This document shows positions 18,063 through 25,711 of a stretch of 37,066 nucleotides of DNA, one piece after another (the first letter of the stretch is position 1; each line of letters starts with the position of its first letter). Under the pieces are notes generated by a model. The model saw only the letters and a program-made list of their open reading frames with translations. It had not been told where the DNA came from and did no database searches. This DNA is from an uncultured Bacteroidota bacterium. Its GTDB lineage: Bacteria; Bacteroidota; Bacteroidia; Chitinophagales; Chitinophagaceae. The stretch is taken from the NCBI GenBank assembly GCA_903906365.1, contig CAIVKC010000020.1:1-37066 (forward strand). The letters run 5' to 3'. The translations under genes were made by a program, and so were the position numbers.

Positions 18063-18491
18063 ATGAGTGATAGTAAAGTTTTATTGACTTATAAAGATGC
18101 TGACGGAAATTACCAAATTGAAAGCGTTTGGGCAACGAAGGAAGGCAATCATTATAGAATAAATAATATCCCCTTTTTTGCAACAAATATCGCATTGGAC
18201 GATCTTGTTGATATTGAAGAAGAAGATGGGGCATTATATTTTCATAAACTGGTTAAAGCATCCGGCCATAGTGTTGTACAATTGATAGTTTTTGATGAAA
18301 ATAATGTGATTCTGATTGGAAAAGAGTTGGAAAAACTTGGATGTACATGGGAAGGAAGTCATGTGAAGACTTTGATGTCTGTTGATATACCCACAGAAGT
18401 ACACTATAATGTTATAAAATCGTACCTTGATGAAGGAGAAGAACATGGGTTGTGGAGTTATAAAGAATCTTGTTTATCACATGAATATTAA
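18063..18491 (+). CDS. DUF4265 family immunity protein for the HNH module
   Basis: A 142-residue cytoplasmic protein without a signal peptide. It carries the DUF4265 pattern: IESVWATKEGNHYRINNIPF near the start, then DGALYFHKLVKASGHSVVQL, LEKLGCTWEGSH, and at the end a helix with EEHGLWSYKESCLSHEY. DUF4265 proteins are found next to polymorphic toxins and are considered immunity proteins. It starts 14 bases after the HNH toxin stop and is cytoplasmic, as expected for protection against a nuclease. The reading frame is intact even though the toxin carries a nonsense codon. Confidence 0.85.
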   Translation: MSDSKVLLTYKDADGNYQIESVWATKEGNHYRINNIPFFATNIALDDLVDIEEEDGALYFHKLVKASGHSVVQLIVFDENNVILIGKELEKLGCTWEGSHVKTLMSVDIPTEVHYNVIKSYLDEGEEHGLWSYKESCLSHEY

Positions 18492-18556
18492 ATTTACTCA
18501 AACTCATCGTAGCACAAAAAAAATAATACTAAGCGCAGCAAGCACCTGCACTTTGT

Positions 18557-18826
18557 TTATTGAGCGCGTGCGATTTTTTTATTTTGTAATGCAGCAGCGA
18601 AGGCTATGGCGACACATAGCGAGGTGATATCAAGTTGCAGCCTGTTTTTGGCTACTTCATTTTTAACCAGCCTGACTGCGAGGTTCAATGCGCCCAGATA
18701 AGTTATAAATAATAACGCCAATATATTTTTGTAATGCAGGCTCGGCAGGTTATCCCTAGCAGCCTTGCTTAAAACCTGTAACCCCAAATAGCCAGCTGCA
18801 ATTGTTACGATCTGGTTTATACTCAT
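18557..18826 (-). CDS. Small hypothetical membrane protein between rhs modules
   Basis: An 89-residue frame on the minus strand starting [20 protein letters not shown] with three predicted hydrophobic helices (near 5-22, 34-52 and 68-82; [20 protein letters not shown] is the second). No domain is recognised. It is the only minus-strand candidate in the rhs region. Its start codon lies within 10 bases of the point where the third rhs remnant begins, so its own promoter, or an N-terminal part, may have been removed by that rearrangement. It could be a real small membrane protein or a remnant. Confidence 0.4.
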   Translation of the reverse strand: MSINQIVTIAAGYLGLQVLSKAARDNLPSLHYKNILALLFITYLGALNLAVRLVKNEVAKNRLQLDITSLCVAIAFAAALQNKKIARAQ

Positions 18827-18832
18827 GAGGCA

Positions 18833-19783
18833 TACGTTCGGGCTCTCCATGGCCGGCATCAGTGATAAGGCTGTGAAAGCAAACTATACCGAGAACAAGT
18901 ACCGTTACAATGGCAAAGAGCTTAACAATAAGGAATTTTCGGACGGTTCCGGACTTGAAGAGTACGATTACGGGGCAAGGATGCAGGACCCGCAGCTTGG
19001 GGTCTGGCACAACATAGACCCGCTGGCTGATAAATCTAGGAGGTGGTCACCACATAGTTACGCTTATGATAACCCAATTAGATTTATTGAAATTGATGGA
19101 ATGGTTCCGGGTGATTTTATAAATGAAGATGGCAGAAAGATAGGAACTGATGGCATTGATGATGGAAAAGTTTATGTGGTCAAAACAAGTCAGAAGAATT
19201 TTGATAGTGGAGCTCCATCCGCTGGAATTTCAAAGAAAGAAGCAAAAGCTACTGAAGAGTTTATTACCAATAACTCCGGCAACACAGAATCGTTTAAGAC
19301 TAATGATATTGCATATAAGAACAGCGTTGAAATACAAGGCAAAACCGAGACGAGGCAAGCGATGTTAAATATCGTCGATAAAGACAATGGGAAAGGGGGG
19401 ACATCGGATGCGAATAATAAAGAACACGGTGGTAGGATCAAACCCAATGGCGGAGTTGTAGAAGCACCGGCAGGACCAGTTGCAAATCCTTTAGTTGATA
19501 AAGAAGGTCATAATGATACATATGCTAATATCCTTCAATTTGATTTCCATTCACACCCCAGTGGTACAAGAACAGAAGGCAATACAGACCCTAACATAAT
19601 AGAGGGCAGCACAACGTCAGGCTCTTTCCAGAATGCCCCATCAAATAAGAGTGGAGATATCGAAAATAGTAGCAAAAGCACTAATTTCATTTTCTCAGGG
19701 GTAATGGTGCTGTTTTTATTTGTAACAACACAGGAGTTATAGCAACTATTCCTCAAAAATATTATTTTAAACCAAACCAATGA
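18833..19783 (+). pseudogene. Orphan rhs 3' remnant, module 3: Rhs core end plus JAB/JAMM-type toxin, frameshifted
   Basis: The rhs homology begins abruptly at [20 protein letters not shown] and runs through [20 protein letters not shown] and [16 protein letters not shown]. The tip contains [54 protein letters not shown], and the JAMM-like metal motif FDFHSHPSG followed by SNKSGDI. This order matches the JAB-like toxin 1 group (Toxin-JAB1) known from Bacteroidota Rhs proteins. The unshifted frame ends at 19741, but if one G is restored in the run 19698-19701 the frame continues [20 protein letters not shown] to TGA at 19781-19783. That restored end sits three bases before the next gene. So one base deletion removes the natural C-terminus. 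Confidence 0.8.
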
Positions 19784-19786
19784 TAA

Positions 19787-20245
19787 ATGATATGGAAATT
19801 ATTTATAGTGTTCTTGTTCTTGCTTAGTAAAGGGTATGCACAGAAACAGGAGAATGAATACAAGAAAATGATTGATTCTGCTATCAGCATTATGTGTCAA
19901 AAGGTTTTAAAACCTACTGAAAACCAAGGCGCAAAAGATTTGTATCTGATTGATGAAAACAATCTGGATTATAATTATACTGGAATGTTTGCACAGCTGG
20001 GTTTTAAAAGAATTAATGTATTAGATTCAAGGAACATAAGTGTTTTGAAGAAAGGCATCCATGCTTGGCAGATTTTTCCGGTTTTACATGACCACATACT
20101 CAAGATTACAATAATAGAGTTCTTCATTACATACAAAAGCAGGAATTATAACTTTGGGAATGGAGGAGGTTCGGAAACAATATTTGAATACTCTTGTAGC
20201 GAGAACAAATGGCTTTTGGTTAAATCAGATTATCGAGGACTTTAA
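19787..20245 (+). CDS. Putative secreted immunity protein for module 3
   Basis: A 152-residue protein with a clear Sec signal peptide (MIWKLFIVFLFLLSKGYAQ, cleavage after about residue 18). The mature domain has no recognised family; it includes YKKMIDSAISIMCQKVLKP, GMFAQLGFKRINVLDSRN and a glycine-rich FGNGGGSETIFEYSC near the end. It starts three bases after the restored stop of the JAB-type toxin, so the two were translated as a pair. Export suggests that the toxin is neutralised in the periplasm or acts there. The frame is intact. The immunity role is inferred from position. Confidence 0.65.
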   Translation: MIWKLFIVFLFLLSKGYAQKQENEYKKMIDSAISIMCQKVLKPTENQGAKDLYLIDENNLDYNYTGMFAQLGFKRINVLDSRNISVLKKGIHAWQIFPVLHDHILKITIIEFFITYKSRNYNFGNGGGSETIFEYSCSENKWLLVKSDYRGL

Positions 20246-21001
20246 AATCAGGTTTGGCTAAATAACGCCTACGAATAACCGAAAAAATAATTGACAACCA
20301 AGCCCTTCAAATGCTTTTTCCGCCCTTGTTGGTTTGCAGTGGAGGCAATCTGATCAGGCGTACCAACCAGCTAACGGGAACGTGCAGAAATAATAATAGA
20401 CAGCAACGCCCCACTGTGAGCGGTTTTGTTTTCTACTGAAAAAAGGTGATATTAAACCTTTAAATAATGACTAGTTCATTTAAAGCCCTTTTTGGATATC
20501 TGTACATGCGATTAAGATATCTTCCCGGCCCCTGCCTAAAGGTCCGGGAGCATATTCCTCCGAAATGAGTCATGCCCGGTATAATCCCCTTTATATCCAG
20601 CACTTCTTTATTCCGAATCAAGGATTGTGAAGGGGTTTTTATGGTCATAGCCATCTTATCCGAATTGATGCCGGAATACAGAAAGCGACACGTTGTATGT
20701 GGGAAATATGTTCCTAAAGCCTTCAAAGACTCCCGAAATATTCAGGAATCGGATTTTAACTTGCCCATGCTCTTAATTTAAGCCTTTTAAGTGGCCCTTA
20801 CTTTCAAATTCCACTGGTCATAGCTATCTAATACGTGTTAGAAGGTTGAATTGCTTTTCAAGTTGGAAAACAGGGAATGAAGGAGGAGAAATAAAGCAGA
20901 TCACATTTGCTCTCCCTAGGGGTGATTTTTTCCGCATAATCTTGTCATAAACTGTCATCCAGTAGCAATATTTCTCCGTTTTAGCTTGGAAATTGCTTGC
21001 A
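20246..21001. other. Non-coding stretch between the rhs region and tRNA-Asn
   Basis: No complete gene. It contains the second copy of the diverged repeat (20711-20773) inside an open frame of 69 codons (20572-20781) that looks like the tail of an unrecognised gene. The rest is AT-rich, with stops in all frames. It is probably the worn edge of the accessory region. Confidence 0.4.
20711..20773 (+). repeat. Diverged repeat, copy 2 (partner at 6641-6703)
   Basis: Shares the exact core CAGGAATCGGATTTTAACT and flanking similarity with 6641-6703. Here the reading frame KAFKDSRNIQESDFNLPMLL is open and ends in a stop soon after, whereas copy 1 carries a stop inside the same segment. Family unknown. 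Confidence 0.55.
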
Positions 21002-21040
21002 AATAAAAAAGCAGTTATAACTTATATGTCATAACTGCTT
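21002..21040 (-). terminator. Rho-independent terminator of the tRNA-Asn gene
   Basis: AAGCAGTTAT at 21009-21018 pairs exactly with ATAACTGCTT at 21031-21040. On the minus strand the stem is followed by TTTTTTATTT. It lies ten bases beyond the 3' end of the tRNA, in the right orientation. Confidence 0.8.
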
Positions 21041-21049
21041 GATTTTCAG

Positions 21050-21123
21050 CTCCCCCTGCTGGACTTGAACCAGCGACCCTCTGATTAACAGTCAGATGCT
21101 CTAACCAACTGAGCTAAGGAGGA
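21050..21123 (-). tRNA. tRNA-Asn (anticodon GTT)
   Basis: On the minus strand the gene begins TCCTCCTTAGCTCAGTTGG and folds as a cloverleaf. The acceptor stem TCCTCCT pairs with AGGGGGA (one U-G pair) with discriminator G. The D arm is standard, the anticodon loop in GACTGTTAATC gives GTT, and the T arm contains GGTTCAAGTCC. A GTT anticodon with discriminator G is characteristic of asparagine tRNA. The CCA end is not encoded. It has its own promoter box and terminator, so it is a single-gene unit. It lies at a visible change in base composition, and its 3' end faces the accessory region, the usual orientation for an integration site. Confidence 0.95.
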
Positions 21124-21141
21124 ATTTTCCCAAACGGGTTG

Positions 21142-21149
21142 CAAAAATA
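21142..21149 (-). promoter_or_regulatory. Bacteroidota-type -7 box of the tRNA-Asn promoter
   Basis: Minus-strand TATTTTTG fits the TAnnTTTG consensus exactly and ends 18 bases before the tRNA 5' end. The nearest TTTG that could be the -33 element lies 25 bases further upstream (21175-21178), slightly beyond the usual 19-21 spacing, so only the -7 box is convincing. Confidence 0.5.
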
Positions 21150-21204
21150 GGGATTTTAAGTTTTGAAAAAAGGGCAAATTGAAAAAAGATGGTTATTTCT
21201 CTAA

Positions 21205-21561
21205 TTATAGCCAATTCAGGAGTCCCCCCTCTTCCAGGCCTATAAAAAGCCCGTCCGGTCGGCATTCTGCCGGGTAGGTCTTCAGTGCATAACCCTCCCC
21301 GCTGGTATTGCGGCCGTTTTTGATGCTGAATTTATAGCGGTGGAGCGGACATACCACATTGCCGATGGCATCTATATAACCCTCGGATAGCGGACCACCG
21401 GCGTGAGGGCATTTGCAGGAAAACCCAAAAAAGGAGGCTTCAAAACGGGCAATACAGATACTTTTTCCCTTGATTTCAACGGTGGCCATGCCATTTGCCG
21501 CCCAGTTGAGTTCCTCAGGGGACTCTGCTATTTTATGCCATTTATACTTTTTGTCCCTCAT
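21205..21561 (-). CDS. Rieske [2Fe-2S] domain protein
   Basis: A 118-residue small soluble Rieske ferredoxin-like protein. The two cluster-binding motifs are CKCPHAGGPLSEG (Cys-x-His; the Cys before PH and the His after it) and CPLHRYKFS, about 20 residues apart, as in bacterial Rieske ferredoxins and NirD-like subunits. The C-terminal part GYALKTYPAECRPDGLFIGL is the usual closing strand pair. It probably passes electrons to an oxygenase or reductase that is not in the window. The start codon overlaps the stop of hflX by one base (TGATG), so it is translationally coupled to hflX. Length is normal. Confidence 0.88.
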   Translation of the reverse strand: MRDKKYKWHKIAESPEELNWAANGMATVEIKGKSICIARFEASFFGFSCKCPHAGGPLSEGYIDAIGNVVCPLHRYKFSIKNGRNTSGEGYALKTYPAECRPDGLFIGLEEGGLLNWL

Positions 21562-22751
21562 CAGAAAATATCCTGGGTTTTATAGGGGTAACGGACCTTA
21601 TACAGTTCCTTAACCTTGCTCAAGATCGTATTTCGCAACTCCTCCATATTCCTTTTTTGGGTCGCTGAAACAAAGACGCAGTTATCATTGGTTTCCCTGC
21701 GCCACCTTTCATTGAGTTCATTCATCATTTCGGTTTTGACTTCCGGCTCCAGCCAGGCATCAAAGGTATGCTCTTCGTATTTGTCTATCTTATTGAAAAT
21801 GAGTATGGTAGGTTTCTCAAATGCATTTATCTCCTGCAAGGTCTTATTGACCACTCCGATTTGTTCCTCGTACTGGTGGTGGGAAAGGTCCACGACATGG
21901 AGCAGGACATCCGCCTCGCGCACTTCATCCAGGGTGCTTTTAAAGCTTTCTACCAGGTGATGGGGGAGTTTGCGGATAAATCCCACCGTATCACTCAACA
22001 GGAAAGGAGTCGTCTCAAATACCACCTTGCGGGTGGTTGTATCCAGGGTGGCAAAGAGCTTGTTTTCGGCAAATACCTCGCTTTTGCTTAAAGCGGTCAT
22101 AAGGGTGGATTTACCCACATTGGTGTAGCCGACCAGGGCAACACGGATAAATTCGCCGCGGTCCTTGCGCTGGGTAAAAGCCTGCTTATCAATTTCACCA
22201 AGGCGCCTGCGCAACAGGGATATCTTGTCCTTAACGATACGCCGGTCCGTTTCTATTTCTGTTTCTCCGGGCCCCCGGGTGCCGATACCACCCCCCAGCC
22301 TTTCCAGGTGTTTCCACATCCCCCGAAGGCGGGGCAGGATATACTGGTACTGGGCCAGTTCCACCTGCAGCTTGGACTGGGCAGTCTTGGCACGGCTGGC
22401 AAAAATGTCCAAAATCAGGTCAGAACGGTCAATGGTCTTTACATCGAGGACCTTTTCAATATTGGAAATCTGGGATCCGGACAGTTCGTCATCAAAAATA
22501 GCCAGGCGGATATCCTTTTCTGCGATATAATGCTTGATTTCTTCCAGTTTTCCCTTGCCTATGAAGGTTTTGGGATCAGGATGCGGGAGCCGCTGGGTAA
22601 AACGTTTTATGGTGACGGCTCCGGCTGTTTCCGCCAGAAAAGCCAGTTCATCCAGGTATTCCTTCACCTGTTCTTCGGTCTGCTCTTTCTGGATTACCCC
22701 CACCAGGATGGCTTTCTCTTCTTTTTGGATGCTGTTTTTCTTGTCTATCAA
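21561..22751 (-). CDS. hflX: GTPase HflX (ribosome-associated)
   Basis: A P-loop GTPase that binds the 50S subunit and splits or rescues stalled ribosomes. The N-terminal HflX domain (about 1-180) includes RLPHPDPKTFIGKGKLEEI, IFDDELSGSQISNIE, and the linker GGGIGTRGPGETEIETDRR, which is diagnostic. The G domain has G1 GYTNVGKS, the FATLDTTTR switch, G3 DTVGFIRKLPHHLVESF, G4 NKID and G5 VSATQ. Length is as expected. No ATG is available at the family-typical start; a TTG at 22749-22751 (LIDKKNSIQKEEKAILVGV) fits relatives best, while a GTG at 22800-22802 would add 17 residues. It is followed by the Rieske gene with overlapping stop and start. Confidence 0.95.
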   Translation of the reverse strand: MIDKKNSIQKEEKAILVGVIQKEQTEEQVKEYLDELAFLAETAGAVTIKRFTQRLPHPDPKTFIGKGKLEEIKHYIAEKDIRLAIFDDELSGSQISNIEKVLDVKTIDRSDLILDIFASRAKTAQSKLQVELAQYQYILPRLRGMWKHLERLGGGIGTRGPGETEIETDRRIVKDKISLLRRRLGEIDKQAFTQRKDRGEFIRVALVGYTNVGKSTLMTALSKSEVFAENKLFATLDTTTRKVVFETTPFLLSDTVGFIRKLPHHLVESFKSTLDEVREADVLLHVVDLSHHQYEEQIGVVNKTLQEINAFEKPTILIFNKIDKYEEHTFDAWLEPEVKTEMMNELNERWRRETNDNCVFVSATQKRNMEELRNTILSKVKELYKVRYPYKTQDIF

Positions 22752-22813
22752 TGGCGACTGTGTATATGAGCAGTAAAGATAGCGATTGGCAAAGGCTGCC
22801 ACAAGGTTATGTA

Positions 22814-22847
22814 ATAAAAAAGCGAATCTCTTTTAAAGGGGATTCGC
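22814..22847 (-). terminator. Rho-independent terminator after the beta-barrel gene
   Basis: GCGAATC (22822-22828) pairs with GATTCGC (22841-22847); on the minus strand the stem is followed by TTTTTTATTAC. It lies 24 bases past the stop codon of the outer-membrane protein gene and separates it from hflX. Confidence 0.8.
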
Positions 22848-22870
22848 ATATAAAAAGCGCTGGCTCAAGC

Positions 22871-23626
22871 CTATAGGCCACTGAAACAAATGCCGACTGA
22901 AAACGGATAAACCGCTGTACTGTAAGGGGCTTTAATCAGGCTTGTAAACTGAAACTGTCCGAAGATCCCGAATACCCCCTTGGATATACGGGCAGTACCG
23001 GCCAGTTTGAGGTTATTGAAATAGGTATTGGCTTTTTGCTTTTCAATGACCGCATCGGTTACCTGTCCGGAGCTGTTTTCCACATTCTTTCCTTTGGAAT
23101 ATGCGCTCAGCAGCGTTCCCACTTTTACACCCATCGCAAACTTCCAGCTTTTGTTGGTGTTTTCCGGATCCAATGCATAGCGCAGCTCCAGGGGAACTTC
23201 CAGAAAAGTGGTCACCAGCTTATATTTTTTAAAATGATCTCCGCCACCGGCATCCGCTGTGGGAAGCACCGATAGGGGGGATTTCTGGTTCTTAAAGTAC
23301 ATATTGCTGCTGCCGATTCCAAGCCCCGCGCCCACACTCAGGCGGGGATCCGTTTTGAAGGGGAAATCCAGCAGGAAATAAAAATTGAAACTACGGGATA
23401 TACCGGCGGTATTGAGGGTATCCGGTTTGGCGGCCCATCCGTCATAACCGATCTGAACCATGAAATGATCATTGGCCCGGTGGGAGAGGTCCACTTTGCT
23501 CCAGTCCTTCTTCTTGATTTCGACGGGTGCAGGCGTTGCGGCCGGCACCAGGGTGGTATCCTTTTTCTGGGCAAAAGCAGCAGTTACGGTAGTGAATGCA
23601 AAGATAAAAACGAGAAATTGCTTCAT
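22871..23626 (-). CDS. Outer-membrane beta-barrel family protein
   Basis: A 251-residue exported protein. It starts with a Sec signal peptide (MKQFLVFIFAFTTVTAAFAQ) and a short charged linker. From about residue 50 the sequence alternates hydrophobic and polar residues in strands typical of small PorT/OmpW-like barrels: HFMVQIGYDGWA, SFNFYFLLDFPF, LSVGAGLGIGSSNMYF, TTFLEVPLELRYAL, WKFAMGVKVGTLLSAYS, and the closing strand AVYPFSVGICFSGL, ending near an aromatic/hydrophobic residue. The specific role is unknown; relatives are structural or secretion-related membrane proteins. It is transcribed alone, with its own terminator downstream. Confidence 0.7.
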   Translation of the reverse strand: MKQFLVFIFAFTTVTAAFAQKKDTTLVPAATPAPVEIKKKDWSKVDLSHRANDHFMVQIGYDGWAAKPDTLNTAGISRSFNFYFLLDFPFKTDPRLSVGAGLGIGSSNMYFKNQKSPLSVLPTADAGGGDHFKKYKLVTTFLEVPLELRYALDPENTNKSWKFAMGVKVGTLLSAYSKGKNVENSSGQVTDAVIEKQKANTYFNNLKLAGTARISKGVFGIFGQFQFTSLIKAPYSTAVYPFSVGICFSGL

Positions 23627-24400
23627 AGATTCAATTGATTGGCAAATGTATTTGGCTTGGGGTTAATAAAAGGTTAAAGAAGCAGTTAGCGCAAAGCCCG
23701 CATGGAACAACCCGGGCAGCTGTCAATAAACCCCGCATCAGCCCTTGCCACCATCATCAAAACACCCAAACCCTGTTTTCACCCGGTTCTTCAGGCAACC
23801 CTGCCAAAGAAGGCTCCCCAAATGGCTGCGGCAAAAATAAGGGTTGTTTGGCAAAGTGCTCTCCTTGATTTTCAGGCAACCAGGCCGGCATCAGGCCATG
23901 AACCGGTGGCAGGTCATACTGTCTAAAAGAGTTAAAGGAATGGATTGTTTTTTCCTTTCCGGCAACCAGCCCTTTGAGCGGCTATAGGAATACCTGCGCA
24001 CATGCAAAGCCGCCTCCAATCAAATGGAACTGCCGTTCCTTCAGGTCCTTCCCAGCCACCCGGCCTCCCTTCAAAAAAAATACTTGCTGCAAATGGTATC
24101 CCCAACCATCCGGGACTTTTCCCCTGTCCCGACATACCGGGCAGGGGGAGGGGATGGAAAAATAAGGCTACCGGATCTCAGGGGTGCCAATCAAGCAGGT
24201 GCTGTTTATTGGCAGTTACCATCTGGGGCGCCGGCATAGCAGACCCTACCTAAAAGGCCTCCGCAACCCGCCGGAAGTTTCCCCATGCGGAATCCCCCTG
24301 GTTTACCAACCGGGCGCGCCGTGAAATATCACAAATTTAAATTATATTGAAACCCCGAATGATTCTCAGGACCCATACACGAAAAAAGACAAAGAACAAC
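23627..24400. other. Long non-coding stretch before the sterol desaturase gene
   Basis: About 770 bases between two divergent genes. Several overlapping open frames of 60-80 codons occur on both strands because stops are rare in this GC-richer DNA, but none shows a domain, signal peptide or sensible context. The right end should carry the promoter of the hydroxylase gene. No repeat or RNA was recognised. Confidence 0.45.
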
Positions 24401-25672
24401 ATGAACACCATTGCTGCTACCCCCTCACCCCGCATGAAGAAATACTGGAATATCCTGGAAAACCTGCTTTTCCTGGTCTTTGCCTGCACCACGCTTTACA
24501 TTACCATCACCTCCTTTATCAACGGGACCTGGCAGAGTTTCTTTGGGAAGGGATTCGCGGAGGATTTAAGCAGCCCTGTTCTCAAAAAGGAATACTACCA
24601 GTCGGTGATGGCCCTGCTTTCCATCCTGACCACTTTTTTCCTGCTGGCTGAAATGATCCGACTGTTCCTGCACCTGAACCCGCTGAAGGATTTGCGGGCC
24701 CGTCTGGCTGCATTCCGGGCTACCCTTCATGGGCATTCGGCGGCAGAAAAAATGTCCATGATCTTTCGGCGCATAGAAGCGCATCCCTTCCGGCGGGAAT
24801 TCTTCAGGCGCTACAAGTCCAATTTCCTGTCCCGTATGTTCAATGAATACCTCTCCCGGCTCATCATCATTTTCGTGTACATGCAGATGATGCCTTTTTT
24901 TTCCCGCTTTGCGCTTTTTACAATTGGCAGCCAGTGGTACTGGTGGATCTATGCTTACCTGATCTGGGAGTTCTCTTACTGGGTATGGCACTATGCCGCT
25001 CACCGGGTCCGGATATTCTGGTGCCTGCATGCTCCCCACCATGCCCCCGAGGAAATGAACCTGACGGTAGCCTGGGTGCATTTTTTTGCAGAAGGATATT
25101 ACACGGCGGCCGTCCAGGTGCCGATCCTAATGCTCATGGGGGTACACCCTGATATGGTGGCCATCATACTGGTCATAGACGGTACCTGGGGAACCTTCAT
25201 CCACGCAGGGGAAGACGCCTTTGGCAACGGCCGCCTGGGAATCCTGGAGAAATTGGTCATCACCCCCTCCCATCACAGGGTACACCATGCCAAAAACCCG
25301 CTTTACATAGACACCAATTTCTGCGTCCTGATCCCTTTCTGGGACTGGCTTTTTGGAACCCTGCAGAATGAAAAACGGGAAGTGAAAATTGAATATGGCA
25401 TCACACGTCCCTTCAGGGTCACCAGCTTTATCGATTTTTATTTCGGGGAATGCATCTGTCTTGTTCAGGATATCCGTAAGACGCCCCGTTGGGGCGATAA
25501 GCTCAGGCTGCTGTTCATGCCTCCGGGCTGGAGCCCCCAGGGCAGGGAAAAAACCGCTGCCGTGGTGCGCAAACAATTCCTCAGTGGCCGGGAGGAACTT
25601 GGCAGGACCAGCAGGGACCTGCTGCTGGACCGCCTTCGAAAAACCAAAAGCATGCCCGTAAAATCCGCCTGA
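24401..25672 (+). CDS. Sterol desaturase / fatty acid hydroxylase family protein
   Basis: A 423-residue integral membrane di-iron enzyme. Hydrophobic segments near the N-terminus (ILENLLFLVFACTTLYITIT) and mid-protein anchor it. The histidine boxes of the superfamily are present: HYAAHR (about residue 196), HAPHH (about 210) and HHRVHH (about 291), with NLTVAWVH and the D-(T/S)-N-(F/Y) and W-D-W-L-F-G-T segments after the last box. It inserts oxygen into, or desaturates, a lipid-like substrate using two irons; the substrate is unknown. It is longer than the minimal family because of an extended N-terminus and C-tail. The ATG at 24401 is chosen; an ATG at 24359 and a TTG at 24347 are upstream in frame. 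The cyclodeaminase-family gene follows after 39 bases and is probably in the same operon. Confidence 0.88.
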   Translation: MNTIAATPSPRMKKYWNILENLLFLVFACTTLYITITSFINGTWQSFFGKGFAEDLSSPVLKKEYYQSVMALLSILTTFFLLAEMIRLFLHLNPLKDLRARLAAFRATLHGHSAAEKMSMIFRRIEAHPFRREFFRRYKSNFLSRMFNEYLSRLIIIFVYMQMMPFFSRFALFTIGSQWYWWIYAYLIWEFSYWVWHYAAHRVRIFWCLHAPHHAPEEMNLTVAWVHFFAEGYYTAAVQVPILMLMGVHPDMVAIILVIDGTWGTFIHAGEDAFGNGRLGILEKLVITPSHHRVHHAKNPLYIDTNFCVLIPFWDWLFGTLQNEKREVKIEYGITRPFRVTSFIDFYFGECICLVQDIRKTPRWGDKLRLLFMPPGWSPQGREKTAAVVRKQFLSGREELGRTSRDLLLDRLRKTKSMPVKSA

Positions 25673-25711
25673 CCGCGCCAGTGATAACCTTCTAACCAAC
25701 CGCCTTTAGAT

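Noticed and set aside
21050-21123. Second copy of the tRNA-Asn 3' end as an attachment site within the window
   Set aside because: No matching direct repeat of the tRNA end was seen elsewhere in the sequence.
23627-24400. Cluster of overlapping 60-83 codon frames
   Set aside because: Several strands and frames are open at once without any motif, as expected of GC-rich non-coding DNA.
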